From: Hymenopellis radicata
Lineage: Eukaryota > Basidiomycota > Agaricomycetes > Agaricales > Physalacriaceae
Direction: 5' to 3'
Assembly (NCBI GenBank): GCA_015501595.1
Contig: JADNRX010000214.1
Coordinates: forward strand, 1 to 64,000
DNA length: 64,000 bases
Both the position numbers and the translations under genes were made by a program. This document shows, piece by piece, positions 41,774-54,572 of the stretch. Under the pieces are notes generated by a model. It was not told where the DNA came from. It searched no databases and saw nothing but the letters and a program-made list of their open reading frames with translations. How positions within the stretch are numbered: the first letter of the stretch is position 1; each line of letters begins with the position of its first letter.

Positions 41774-43338
41774 ATGTTACTACTCGACCTTCCCCACGAC
41801 ATTTTATTCACTATTATTCACCACCTGAATGCCTGGGACTTATCCAGGCTTTCTGCGGTCTGCAAAACATTAGACTCCTTGGTAAGCCACGCCCAATTTA
41901 ATGTATGCCAAGTATAGATTACTCACTCAACTGCCAGGTGAACGATTATGGTTGGAACGATTATCTCAGGCGTAATCCGCGCCCGTCTTCTAGTCTTACC
42001 AATGCGCACGCATCTTGGTCCGCAAAGTCGCGAGTGCGATATGACACTCTCACCGACCGTTGTTGGACGCGCTCAAAACACGAAGCTCACCACAATACAA
42101 CTTATGTTGCTCGGCCCCTCTCTAAACAGTGGAGGGGAAGATTGCAACCCGTCATGGACATTTCCTCGTCGCATCTGGTTATCGCGGCAGCTCGCACAAT
42201 ATACATATACAGTTTCCTTGTCCCTAATTCCCCCAACGATGCTCCCCCGATAGAACTGGAACACCAACACACCCTGCCGGATGCCCAACAAGCACGTTGT
42301 GATATCACATCCCTCACTCTCATTTCCGATCAAGGTCGGACATGCACTCTACTCGTTGGCTTCCAAAATGGTGGCATTGAGCAACTCCTGTATCAAGATG
42401 ACACGGTTGTCTCAACTCTACCCGACTTTGCGGATATCCACGGAGAATGTCTGGTTGAAAGCCTAAAAAGCAACGACCAGATTCTATTATCTTTGGCATC
42501 GTCTGGCCACGCTGCTTTGACAAATAGAGCTTCGTCCCAATCTTCTCAAATTTACCTCCAAGCACGAAGTTGGGTTTCGATGTTGTCCCTGAAATCTTCT
42601 ACACCCTTCGCCGCCTTTGGAATGTCATCCACAACGCCCCTTGCCATCCATCCCATCACCGAGCAGCATTTATCACCGACTCCTTCATGTGTCCTGGTCA
42701 TGGATAAGCACAAGGACCCTGCAACGCCTTCTGGCGTATATGGCCTCTCCCATGCACCGCTCGCTTCACCATGGGGTTCCTCGCCCCAGATTATAGTCTC
42801 TGGATGGTACGATGGCCACGTACGTTGTCATGACCTGCGTGCGTCCGACTCCCTTCGCCGTTCGTCAGAGCCTGGCTCGCCGCCATTTCTCAATCCCGTT
42901 TTGAGAATGTCCGATCCATTGCTCTGTGAACCTATATATTCGGTTTCAAGCGGTGGCGGCGCTGCTAGCCATATCGCAGCAGGTTCTGCGCGGCATAGCG
43001 TCGTGTCCTTCTGGGATGTCCGATCCCCGAGACGAGGATGGAGCGTTCATGCTCCCGGAAACGATTCATCTCCTGTATACGACCTCATTTTAGAGAGCTC
43101 GCGGATGTATGGAGTCACGCAAAGCCGGCCGTTCGTCATAGACTTTGTGAGTTTCGGTTCCTCAATCGTTGTGAGCATGTTTCTCATTCACTGGTTTTAG
43201 GGTCCCGGTGTAAGCAAGAAGACGTATCCTCACATTACTCGCAACCCTCGTGATGGTTTAATATCCAAGAAGGGAGATCATGTTGGCTTTTACGTGACGC
43301 AGTACAGCCATAGACCTTCGCGAACTATAGACATATAG
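41774..43338 (+). CDS. F-box protein with WD-like repeats
   Basis: MLLLDLPHDILFTIIHHLNA and WDLSRLSAVCKTL form a standard N-terminal F-box, which binds Skp1 in SCF ubiquitin ligases. After one 53-nt intron comes a large exon to about 43146 and a short last exon ending TAG at 43336-43338. The body holds beta-propeller-like segments, such as IIVSGWYDGHVRCHDLR and SVVSFWDVRSPRRGW, suggesting degenerate WD40 repeats for substrate recognition. About 485 residues. No specific orthologue is recognised. Intact. Confidence 0.8.
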
Positions 43339-43704
43339 ACGACGTGTAGAATTTCAGAGGAAGTTGGAGATTTAAAACGATGGGATGGTGATTTCCTAAA
43401 GGTCTGCCAAATTTCGGGCGCAGGTTTGATCTTCTGAAAACCATTTGATGAGCCACAATAAGCGTTCAACGTTCAACGTTCAACCCTCAACCTTCATATC
43501 GCGTTCGAAGTTGGGTTAGCGCATAGCTACGTGGTGGACCTAAGCTCCGGCTCGTTGTCTATCCCTGCTTAGTCGTCGCTTCATTAATCACGTAGCTATT
43601 GCGATCCCAACTTCCACCTCTTCGCCGAGGAATGGGCTTCACAGAACGAAGATTTAGAGCATTTGTATGCATGTGTTATGGAAATCATACATCTTTAGGA
43701 CATG
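43339..43704. other. Convergent intergenic region
   Basis: No gene. A short tandem array of GTTCAAC units lies at about 43462-43490. Confidence 0.5.
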
Positions 43705-45058
43705 CTAGATGTCTTTGACTTGTTGCTCCAACCAGGACCACAACTTTGGAGCCAATTCACGATTCCGAAGACAAGGGCCTGGTTTACCAACTCTACCCCA
43801 TGGAATGATATACTACTGCGCTATAAGCGTTGCGCCCAACAATATACATGAATGGAAAAAACTTGCCTTTCCATTCGTGTTCTCGCTCCCTGAGCCAAAG
43901 GCCGCCCAAAGAAGCGTGTAAGCGCCCCATTCGGAAGGGTATATAAGAAGGAAAGACTGCATAAAGCTTAGGGTTATGCGAACAAGAACCCGCTAAATGC
44001 ATACCAAAACGATCATGAGAAAGCCAGTGACGTGTGTAACGAGGTTCGTCCTTCTCAAGTTCCCTAGAACCATTCTTGTCAAGATTAGGCTACGTAGTGA
44101 AAATCACCACGTACCGGGGTTGCAGTAGTTTGATACGATGCCCTTGTCCCCGTAGCGCGAGGCTAGTTCCATCGCCACCAAAGCATTGCCCTTGTCCTCA
44201 GGTCACCAAGTCGCATATGCGATTGAGACACAGACACGACGTACGACTTTACTCTGTGTATACAACTGCCCAGTATGAGCCTCCCGTCTCTCGGAGTGTC
44301 CTTGAGCCAGTCGAACCGGAATGTGTGTCCAAACAAACTCGCTGAGGATGAAGTCGTGATTATCCTCACTGGTCCCAAGTTCGGAGTCGCCGCGGCCGTC
44401 GCCTCGAGAGTTGGTAGCAAGAGCTTTGTTAGATAAAAGTGACCAAGAACGTTTGTCCCAAACTGTTGGTCGTATCCTTGGACTGTAGTCTCCTCGATCG
44501 GAGTTAACATAACGCCACTAAACGTACTGAGGAGGAAAGACGCGTCATAAACATGGGTAGACCCACCCGTTAATGAAGAGATAGTGAAGCTCAGACTCTT
44601 TCCTACATAAGAATGTCAAGAAGACGCGCCGACCGAAATATGTGATCGTCCTACGCGATAAACTCCTCTGCTGCTGCCTTGACCGAATGCAAGTCTGCAA
44701 GGTCCATCTTGAGAAATATCGCGCGCCGTTTCGTCGCTTCCTCCAGCTCAGCGATTACCTGCGCAGATTTTGCTGGGTTGCGCGCGGCCAAGTAAACTTT
44801 TGCGTTGTGCTGCAGTAAAACCTTGAGAATGGGTCAAATACACTTTACGCGTCCAACGTTGAACGGAACAGAACACACCTTGATCAGGTCCTTCCCAATA
44901 CCCGAAGACCCTCCAGTCACGATGATCACTTTACCAGAAAGGTCCGGTATGTCCTCCCCTCTCCATCCCGGGGTTCCACACAGGTAGGCTTGCGCGAGAA
45001 ATTGGCCTGTGTCGCCCATTAGGGAGCGGCACATGTATTCAACAACGTTGACTGGCAT
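43705..45058 (-). CDS. Short-chain dehydrogenase/reductase, one apparent frameshift and a GC-AG intron
   Basis: A classical SDR with NAD(P) motif VIIVTGGSSGIGKDLIK, YLAARNPAKSAQ, QFGTNVLGHFYLTKLLLPTL, IITTSSSAS and catalytic LYTQSK (Tyr-x-x-x-Lys), then ELASRYGDKGIVSNYCNPG. The start is the ATG at 45058. After RFDWLKDTPRDGRLILG the frame needs one extra base at the CCC run 44269-44271 to reach QLYTQSKGNALVAMEL. The last intron appears to be GC-AG: NGK|GCAAGT to CAGTAG|YIIPWGRVGKPG. The protein ends LEQQVKDI with TAG at 43705. About 330 residues if the slip is corrected. The substrate is unknown; the WW-domain/retinol-dehydrogenase-like SDR group is the nearest resemblance. Confidence 0.78.
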
Positions 45059-45295
45059 CACTGTTGGGTATTCGAAGCGTAGGAAACTGCGTTGAGGCCA
45101 AGAGTCCGAAAGACTACGTTCAGGACCATGGACGCAAGGGAGGACGAGTATGTACCGTGTTACGTCACCAAAGACGTTTCGTTTCTGTGCTCATGCACGA
45201 AGTAGCATCGTTGTCATTGTCAAAAGATACACATTATTATTGGCAATAAGGCCGTAAAACTACAATTAATATCGTACAATTAACTTCTGAATATA

Positions 45296-46898
45296 TCATA
45301 CAAACACAAGGCCATCATTGCTGTTGATAACATATCCGGTACTGGAAAGAAGGTGTCGCGTTGGGCTGAGCAAGGGGGGAATCACGAGTCCACCCCCAAG
45401 TCCTCTCTGATGCCAAGAATCGACTGCAGGAGTAGAAATGAATGGGATGCTAAGAAGACACAACAATAGACAGCTTACTCATTGGTTGAGCGAGAACGAA
45501 CATCACAAAGTAAACCCAGAGTTGTCCGGGCCATCCGCCAACTCGACGTCCGGTAACTTTCCTCCACAAGCGCTCCAACAACAGTAGAGGTCCTTGTGAG
45601 GCGAAGAAGACGACAGGCGCCCAATGCCAGCCTCCGCCCATGCCATACATCCCTGCTTCATGAAACAGGCCAGAAGCTATAAACATTCCGAATACCAAAC
45701 CAGCATTACCAGCGATCTTACGACCGAGGTATCCACCATAGACATAGAAAGTTTGCCTCAGGAACTGATGCCAACGTATAGCCCATAACTCGTGCATGGA
45801 TTCTAGTAAACACGTCAACGTGGAGGACTCGCAGTCGCACAAGCGTAAATATACTCACGAGCGCTCCATGGTTCATCAAGCACCGGAGGCCAGAAAACCG
45901 GCAAGTCATCGAAAAGGCCGACAGCGATCAAAGCACTAAGCTCGAATACCATTCGGAAGCCAGCCAGAAGGGCTGAACCAGTAAGGATATGAACGAAGGT
46001 CGATACAGCATAACGCTGCAGCGGAGGCAGGTTGTAGTAAAACATGGAGCCGCCAAATATCGAACCAGCGCCAGGGAAAAGCTTCAAAACAGTTTCCAGC
46101 ACGTCCAGAAGAAGGAAGTTCCGAACAAAAGAGTATAAGGTCGCCTTCAAGAAGGGACCACGTTCGAGAGGCTTGTCGTGCTTCGGAATGTGGACGCCGC
46201 GGCCAAACTTGAATCGCTGGCCACGCAAAGAGTATGCGAGTTCAATGATGTCCCAGAACCATGGGCCAAAAATGCTTGGAGATTGATCATCATCCTGCTG
46301 TGCATCCTTAACGTATCCATTGGCTATCCCGTTTCGATGGACAGCTTTGCCTTTAACAACACCGGCCCTTATCTCGTCTACTTTAAGCATTCCCTCCGGT
46401 GTAAGCGCGTACTGAATGGCCTTCCCAACAATGGCAATGCCTGAGAGGCCTATATATACGCGAAACAGTCAGTGAGGCTCGTAGACGCGACACGAGGAAC
46501 GCACATTGTCCCCAATTATAGACGTTCAGTATCGGCACCGACCAATAGTGTGTAAATGAGGACCAGAGTGTTGTTGTAATAACAGTCGGAAGGAGCAGGA
46601 GACGTATTAGATACGTATCCTCCCTCCGAGCTAGATAGGCCATGAACATGAACGGGATATAGGACATCAGCAGGACTGGTGCAACATGTAGCGTTATCGG
46701 GATGCGGTCTTCCAGCCTTGGTATTATGGACCGGAAGGCCAAAGTGAGAGTATCTGGGAGTCTACAACAAGGTAAGCCAAAGGAAATCCGGGGGAACACG
46801 TTGCGTACTCATGAAGAAAGTCAATAGCACTGTCAATCATGGTTAGTACGTTCGCTTCAGGAAAAGCAGCCAGCTTACAGGGAATGTACATCGGGCAT
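45296..46898 (-). CDS. Wax-synthase-like membrane acyltransferase (MBOAT_2)
   Basis: Six exons. The start at 46898 reads MPDVHSLAIDFLHELPDTLT across two short exons, in a good start context (ACCACCATGC). Multiple hydrophobic segments follow (ITLHVAPVLLMSYIPFMFMA, LLLLPTVITTTLW and others). The conserved core is SMHELWAIRWHQFLRQTF and the putative catalytic-His region GMFIASGLFHEAGMYG. The C-terminus ends INSNDGLVFV at 45296-45298. Proteins of this fold transfer acyl groups from acyl-CoA to alcohols or to secondary metabolites such as trichothecene-like or terpenoid alcohols in fungi. The actual acceptor here is unknown. No frame break was found. Confidence 0.8.
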
Positions 46899-47175
46899 GG
46901 TGGTGGTCAGTAACAGCAATCTGACAGCAATGGACAGGCTCTAAATACCGCGGTAAAAGATGCTCACCTAACAGCCCTGCCATCACCGATTCTTGACCAT
47001 TCCGTTGAGGCGTAATAACAATTGGTCAGCAACATCTCGTCATTCCAACTTTGAGCGACACGTGCACGCCGCACGGCTCACAATTGCTTCCGCTGCCGAT
47101 TTCCGAAACCCTTTGAACTCAGAATGGATTCACGATAAGGACGAGATAAGATGCTTTAGGGTGCTTTGTACTATC
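46899..47175. promoter_or_regulatory. 277-bp bidirectional promoter acyltransferase / NiCoT
   Basis: This segment separates the start codons of the acyltransferase (minus) and the nickel/cobalt transporter (plus). The plus-strand frame upstream of 47176 is open but contains no ATG, so it is treated as leader. Confidence 0.5.
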
Positions 47176-49084
47176 ATGATCTCGCTGGGATTACCTCGTC
47201 TGACTATCTTTGGGCGCTCCTTACTGCTAGTCGTCGTTGAAGTCCTAGCAAACGCGGTCTGCTGGATTGTTGCTGGTATTCTGTTCGGGAGGAGTCGCGA
47301 GACACAGCCGATTTTGAGTCTAGCGTTGCTGGCATGGGTGCGTACACGTATGTTTCAATCACTTGACGCGGTCTTTCCAAACCCTACATCTAGACGTTGG
47401 GATTGAGACACGGTACGACGATCTGTGCTTGAGAAAGCAAGAGATGTTCACCCAAGGACGTGAATAGCTCTAGATGCAGATCACATCAGGTATTTATACC
47501 AGGATTCCATTCGGTACGTAGATCAAACTATGATAACACGCGTCTTCCGTCTAACGACCTGCAACAGAGCACTTACTGAAGCCTTCCTTGAAGCGCGATT
47601 GATAACGCGACGCGAGGGCTCATCAACTTGGGCCAACTTCCGGTCACTTGTGGATTGTTCTTCTCGTTAGGACACAGCACGATTGTCATTGTAGTGGTAT
47701 GCCTCGTAGCACCCTCGCCGGTCCTTCTTCCAACCGAAGCACCCTCTTAGAACATCGCAATTGCTATCTCCACAGATGTTTATGACAAGATGACTGGCGT
47801 TGGAAAGGTTGGTGGTATTGTCGGTGAGTACCTCGTTCATTGAAACGTCATCCATACAAAACTCTGTACTAGGTGCCGCCGTTAGTGGTGCATTCCTGTT
47901 TCTTGTTGGCACTGCGAACTCGATAATTCTCTGGAGAATATTGAAACAGCGCCGAAAGGTTGTTTTCAAGCCCAGAACTGAATGCAGTGTCTGACTCATC
48001 TGCGTAGCACGGCCTTCAAAGGGCTGCTGGACTTGATCCAGCTGTTGAGGAGGCTGAGAATCCCAAACACACTCACATGCTGATGATGAGAATAATAGGG
48101 CCTGTCATCAATTTTGTTGACACGCCATGGAAGGTTGGCCACATTTCGACAATGTTGTCATTACCGTTCCGATGTCACTTCGCCCTAGATGTACCCAGTT
48201 GGGATATTGTTCGGCTTTGGTAAGTTGTCGTCTTTCCTCGCTAGGCTTGAGGATCTTACATCGTTGCAAGGCTTCGATACCGCCTCGTCAATAGCATTGT
48301 TAGCTATTTCGGCGCTGGCGAAGAGGGATTCCAACGGAGAACCTATCCCGGCGCGTGACATTGTCATTTTACCTGTAAGCTCCCATTCAGTAGACGAATG
48401 TCGTGCGCTGATTCTTGTCAGTTCCTGTTCACGGCAGGCATGACGATGCTAGACTCATTGGACTCTATTCTTATGCTGTACTCGTACTCTGGATTTCCCG
48501 AAGACTCATTTGTGATCTTCGAAAAGCGAGTTTCACTGCCAGAGGATGAAACGGCTTGTGCGAATGTACTTCCAAGCACGTCAGTTTCTGCGGCTGAAGC
48601 AGGGATGGAAGAACCTGCAAAGGGCCCTCATGAGTTGCAAGACAAGGCGAGAGCCCTCAAAGTCAAGCTTAACATGATGTCAGGATTGAGCATTGTGTTG
48701 ACGCTCATGAGCATCTTCGTCGCCTTCAGGTGCGTGATGCATTCAATGAAGACTTAACAATGTCCTGAATGGCCGACTTGAAGTATCTCGCTTATCACGA
48801 TCATGGGTTTGATAGGCGAAAATTGTGGCAAATGTCAAGAGGCGGCAGAGGCTGAAGACGGAGGGGACTTGCTGGGAGCTGGTGGAGAGCATGGGCGCAC
48901 GTAAGTTGTCAGGGTGCTACTTTTTTCTCCGTGTATGCTGATTTATATTCAAAGGCGAACGACAATTCCGGATACATTGGGGCTGCGATTGTTGGATCTT
49001 TTATAATCATAGTGGCTGGCTGGTATGGTGGTCGCTGGGTGACAAGGAAGTACCACCGTAGATCCGAACGTGTAGTATTACAGT
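47176..49084 (+). CDS. NiCoT nickel/cobalt transporter, one apparent frameshift near the end
   Basis: A high-affinity Ni2+/Co2+ permease of the plasma membrane. The start is the first in-frame ATG (MISLGLPRLTIFGRSLLL). Signatures: [56 protein letters not shown] and FTAGMTMLDSLDSILMLYSY. The metal-site signature is spread over two microexons, 47394-47412 (19 nt) and 47468-47489 (22 nt). Near 48954 the last junction needs one more base: as written it ends RLLDLL, whereas the shifted frame gives the expected final helix YIGAAIVGSFIIIVAGWYGG and stop at about 49084. About 430 residues in eight helices. It would feed Ni-dependent urease, a link inferred from the family. Confidence 0.85.
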
Positions 49085-49263
49085 GACCATAAAACCGATA
49101 GTGGCGTGCGTGGGAATCTCAGAATTGAGAGCGTTATTTGTTGTGACGTGAACGTCACTCTCGTTTTTTGACCTTCATCGTTCGTCATTCCCCACGTCGT
49201 TGCCTTGCATTTCCTGCCAGTTCGAGACCGTCTACGACGACGACGACACCAAATTGCTCTGCA

Positions 49264-52200
49264 ATGACCGATACCAACCCTCTTGAGCCCGCCGCTGCGC
49301 CCGACGCTGCCCACGAGGCCTCCAGTCCTTCCAGCCCTTCATCGGATCCGGCTTCGTCTCTTCGTGCCGCTGCGCTTCTTACTCTTAAATCTAAACGTCG
49401 CCGACCTGCTGGTGGGACGTCTGCAGGTGCCGGTCTTCCCGTACGGCCTGCGCCTGCTGCCGATGGCGGTGCCCAACTCGACTATGGTCAAGAGGACGTC
49501 GCGTCATCTCCTCCTGCACAAGTATCAGAACCAGCCCAATCAAGCCAGGCCACAGACATACAGGATGGCCAAACACGCGAAGAAGGCGAAATCAGCGACT
49601 CGGAAGAACAGCTTGCGCTCTCGGCAAAGGCTTTGCCCTCTAAGGCGTCACCAGCGAAGCATCAACCCAGGAAACCATCTCCACCACCACCACCAGCTCC
49701 CAAAGTTTCCATGGAGCCGCCTGTCGACCTTCCGCCTCCTCGTCCATCGCCAAAAACCGTGATACCGAAGCAGGAGTCGCCTCCTCATCCATTGGAACGG
49801 ATTACCGATAACACCCTGCCGGCCCCGCCATCATCTTCCGGTATGACTGGTATTGACGAGTCCCATCCGAAGAATTCTTTCTACGTCGACGAGAATCATG
49901 TTCGGCCTGGTCTAGCTTGTATGTATGCCCAACGTCTTTTGGTTCGACGGCTGACAAATATCAACAGTAACTCAGACTCAGTACGATACTTGCAAAGACG
50001 TTATCCTTGATCTTCTCGGCTGGGGCGTCCCAACAGACTACTTGATGAGCTGTGGACTTAGTCGAGAGGTGATATATTTCGTTTTCACCGAACTCAATCT
50101 CCGTCTACCACCAAATTTTGACCCGACCGGTTTGGTCCCATATATACCGGAAGTCGGTCCTACCTTTGCGATGCCACCTCCGCCAATACCCTTGGACGTC
50201 ACAACCTCTCCTCACCACGGCCTTCCACCACGTCCGCCCATACCCGGACAATCGTATCCCCACACACCAACCACCCCTTCTACCGCACAATCTCTTGATG
50301 GCAACTCTCTTCATGATATGGAGCGCTTGCGTCGTGAAGAGCTCCGTGCTCGCAAAATGGCCGTCCAAGCGACTCGGAAACCCAAGCCTTCTCCAGGGAC
50401 GCCCTCCATGATGTCATCTTCACACCCAGCTTCTACTCAGTTAGGGCAAGATGTGGAAATGACATCGGCTCAGAACGACAGTGTGGACGATTTTCTCAAA
50501 ACCATTGAACCGACGCCTGAGCACCAAGGGGACGCCATGGATCTTGATGAGATCCCAGGTTTAGGGGGCTCACAATCTGCATCCCATTCTCCGACACCAC
50601 CCTCTCAGCCGGTCGTTGTCGGTCAGATCTTGATATCGTCGACATATACGTCCAACAACGGTTCGACGGGTTCTCTTTCTACAGCTAGTTTGGACGGTCA
50701 GGGAAGCCGGCGGCGTCCAGTGGCTGCTGACTTTGTGGACATGGAGGGACATGCAAAGAATGGCAACGGCGTACATAGTGACACTCACGCTCGCCGTTTG
50801 CGGCGCGCGAAGAATTCTTCCAGCTTTGCCAGCGTGGGTAAGATGAGGCGTTTGGTAATTAACCTCAGTGACAGTGAAGAAGACGCGGACGGTGATTATC
50901 ACATGGGTGACAGTGGCGAGCACGAACCCTCTTCGACGATACAGACTGTCGTACGTACGCAGTCTCCAGCGATACTGGCAGAGAAGGAGAAGGAAATCGC
51001 TAGAATCAAACAGTTGATTGCCGAGCGAGAAATGCAGAAGCTTCATGTGAGTTGTGTTTTGCCCGCACTACTCTTATCTAACTTTACGCTTAGCGCACAA
51101 ATACCTTTGACTCGACCAGTACAGCTGTCAAACAGGACGACGACACGTTATCCTCGAGCTCTACGCCCGCAAATGGGTCCGGTTCATCGGATCATGCCAT
51201 CCGTAAGCTTTGTTGGCCTTTTCCCCACCGCAACCTGTCTAAACCTGTCTTTGAAAGTTCAATCAGTCATAGAAAGTCCTGCTACTTCTGTGCCCGTGAC
51301 CCCATTAATTGGTTCTCTCTCCTGTTTCTCCGGACTTGGACTTCAGCTGATATATCCACACGCTTTTGTTTTATTTGTCTACCCGTCTCATTCTTACAGC
51401 TCACGCAAACGGTCCTAATTCCCAGTTGACCACCAACTCATCGTCTTCAATAACAGGTACATTCCCTCTCTCCAACACGTCAAAAGTAATGACGCACCCT
51501 TCTACAGTTTCCGGGACCCAGGATGAACAAACGGCAAGAGTCTTTTCCCTCCATGATTCTTGGGCACGTCCCGTGTTCCCTAACCTTTTCTCTCATCATT
51601 TTCTTGTCGACCTGCGTCCTCATTTAGGCTTCCTCCACTACACATGATGTTGAACGAACATCTGAAACAGTCGACGTCGACAGTCGAGCGTCCTCGTCGA
51701 CACAGGTGCGTCATCCGAGTCCGTCTGGTTCGCTGGCACTTGTCTAGTTGATGACATGACGATGCTAACTGAACTTTTTTTTTGTTCTTTCAGCCGCTCA
51801 ACATCCAAAAACACGAAGAAAGGCCGCCCGGAACTGAATGTTTCTCGAAGTACGAATCTCCGTTCAGCTCTTATCCTCTGCTACGATCTCGACCGAATGC
51901 GCTTAATTTCCCTGAACATACGCAAGATATACCGACTTTGAACCGGCCTGCCGCGAGCGTACTGGGCTCCTCGATTTCTTCCTCATCTTCTTTATCTATA
52001 CCTTCATCCACCACTCCCGTCACCCATCCATCCTCTCTCTACGTTCATACTGACGCGCAGAAGACGTTCACTCCCAATCTGAGAGAGCTAAATTACATAG
52101 CCACGGCACACGCGTTGAACCCCAAGAAAAGTATCTGTCAATACGAGATACCTGGCGGTGGAGTGTGTCGTGACGCGAAGTGCAAAGATATCCACTTGAG

Positions 52201-52446
52201 CCGCATACAAGCTACGGACGGCCGAGTTGAGCCTACTGGTGAGTGACAACTGATCGCTTGAGCTTACATTTTGACGATAGAGTGGGGGTTCCAGATGCAG
52301 ACACTGCTTCGTTCCTCAGTAGAAGTCTTGAGATCAAGCTCAACAAGATATCTTCTGCACTTAAGCAAGTGCGGGCGGAGCATCCAACGATAACATTAGA
52401 GGAACGCGTTGCCCGTGCCTTGCAACTTTCGATCCATCCGACATGA
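49264..52446 (+). CDS. Red1/ZFC3H1-like zinc-finger RNA surveillance factor
   Basis: A long, mostly disordered nuclear protein with Pro/Ser-rich N-terminus, a short ordered block YDTCKDVILDLLGWGVPTDY and SREVIYFVFTELNLRLP, a coiled coil (LAEKEKEIARIKQLIAEREM), and a C-terminal zinc motif CQYEIPGGGVCRDAKCKDIH (C-x8-C-x4-C-x3-H). The last exon is ADTASFLSRSLEIKLNKI to LQLSIHPT. This layout matches Red1 of the fission yeast MTREC complex and human ZFC3H1, which bring unstable nuclear transcripts to the exosome. Several introns lie between 51050 and 51800 and their exact borders there are uncertain. The start at 49264 is the first ATG in frame with the body. Confidence 0.72.
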
Positions 52447-53416
52447 GCTCTCTGATGACCAGCTCCACTTTGTGGCGTAGATGTTCGCCGTTCTGCACTG
52501 TTGCAATGCAATGAGCGCTCCGCGCTGGGCCCAGCCGACATTGCCCGAGGAAGAGCGCGACAAGACTGAAAAACATGAATCTTTTCTAAAAAAAAAAAAG
52601 CTGTGGGATGCAATGGTGATTGTAAAGAGCGCAAGGGCGCCACATGGATTCGTTGTGTGTTGTGTATGTTCCGTATTGTTGATGTATGCGACGTTTGGAT
52701 TGTGCAATGTATTATCATTTTACTGGCAGATGCTCGCTGAAGTTTACCTTGATCGATATCGCTTGATCTCGACTTCGACTAGCACGAAGAAGGAAATAAA
52801 GTTGACGTTTATGGTCGGGAGATTTTGCTTCCGTCAAGGCAATGACTGTGGTCTGCGGAGCCGAGCTGCCGGAGTATTGTTCGCCCAAAGAGGAAGGGAA
52901 TTCGGGGGTCTGATTGGCGTGGGAATGATCGTTGATCAAGGGCGTGATACGGATCTCGCACTGGCTGCATTGGGACGGATATAGCATCCCAGTCTACCTC
53001 ACGTAGAGGCTGCGTAGAGCGGTTACGAGAAGAGTGATTGAAACAGATCATTCATATGGCAGTATTTGGAAAGGGTATGGACAGCAGGGACACGTGGCGG
53101 AGACTCGGTTCTTGTGATGTGGCGGAGTGTGTTGACGTGTTTGGCAACGGCTATTGTGGTGATGTAAAAAGGGGATGAATCAACACACCCGATTTGAGGA
53201 CTACCTTTTTCGTCCGCCTCTCAGCTGCCTTCCTCTTCCGGCCACAGAGGACCTCAAGCCAATTCCAGGTTAGTCCTTGCTCTGCTCATCGTCCTCCATA
53301 GCGAGCTCACTCTCTCCTCGACATTCTGCTCGACAATTTACTTGCCATTTCACTGCTGTTGACACGTCTGCCCGTCATCAGTCACGACGCACCTTTCCAC
53401 CACAGCGTCCGAGGTT
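52447..53416. other. Intergenic, MCM1 upstream region
   Basis: An uninterrupted A run of about 12 lies near 52589. The right half contains pyrimidine-rich leader sequence of MCM1. No gene is supported. Confidence 0.5.
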
Positions 53417-54572
53417 ATGCGCAAGCGCCAGAGGACTATGGATATGGCTGCCCCACAGAATGACCCACAACTGCCAACCCACGTCGGGCCTCCCGTCGGC
53501 GAAGACGCGTTTATCAACGACCAGGACGCCGCTGAGAGCGCCGGTGACGACGACGACGATGATGACAAGCCCAAGTCGGACAAGAAGGCAGGAAGACGAA
53601 AGATCAAGATCGAATTTATCCAGGATAAATCGCGACGTCACATAACCTTCTCCAAAAGGAAAGCTGGTATGTCCAACACACGCATAACTCGTTCTCTTCC
53701 TGACATTCCCTTTTCCAGGCATCATGAAAAAGGTAATTTTCTTGCCTATTTCGTTTCGACCGACAGCCCCTCTCACCAAGCTCAATTTAGGCATACGAAC
53801 TCTCTACCCTCACCGGCACGCAGGTGCTCCTCCTCGTTGTTTCAGAGACAGGCCTTGTATACACCTTTACCACGGCCAAACTCCAGCCACTCGTCACCCA
53901 GCCCGAGGGCAAGAACCTTATCCAGGCATGTCTCAATGCACCCCATGGCCAGCTGCCGTCCTCGATGCCAGTCGGTACGCCGCTCGCCCGCTCGTCGGGA
54001 GGACCCATGCCACCGCCTCCCGTCGCCCCGCCCAGCAATCTGCCCGGAGGTCTTTCCATAAGTGGACAGCCTGGTGGGCCCAAAGATGAAGCCGACGATG
54101 AGCACGATGACGAGGGAGAACGCCCAGGATCCAAGCGCCGTCGTCGGGCGTCGTCAAATGCTGCGGCTGTGCCGCCCAGAGCTGCCAACAACACCTCCCC
54201 AAGCGGGTCGGTGGCGCCTGCTCTGGCTATCCCAGCTGGTCAGCAGCCTCCCCACCAGTCGTCTCCCCAGCAGCAGCAGGCCATTCCGCTTGGATCGCCG
54301 ACATCGCCTAATCAGACGCACGCTCAAGTCCCTCCACCAAGCGGCGGGCAGTATGGTGCGCGCCATATGGGCATCAGCAGCACCAGCATCCGGGGCAGGG
54401 CGATATGTATCCTCCTCCTCACATGATGCAAGGCTACTCGTACGGACCTCCACCCACGGCGAGTGGTGGGCCCCAGAGTGGTCAACTAGGACAGTTGGCA
54501 TCGACGGCTGCCCAACAAGGACATTGGCCGCCTCAACAGCAGCAGCAGCAACAGGCGTATTCGCGGCGGTAA
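53417..54572 (+). CDS. MCM1: MADS-box (SRF-type) transcription factor Mcm1
   Basis: Three exons. An acidic N-terminus (GDDDDDDDKPKSDKKA) precedes the MADS box GRRKIKIEFIQDKSRRHITF, SKRKAGIMKKAYELSTLTGT and QVLLLVVSETGLVYTFTTAK, then QPLVTQPEGKNLIQACL. This is the SRF-type DNA-binding and dimerisation domain that recruits partner factors in mating, cell cycle and development. The C-terminal half is Pro/Gln-rich. After SGGQYGA near 54358 the current frame stops at 54426, but the frame shifted by one base continues PYGHQQHQHPGQGD to a Q7 run and ends AYSRR at 54570-54572, as in orthologues. Introns lie at 53668-53718 and 53734-53790. Confidence 0.9.
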
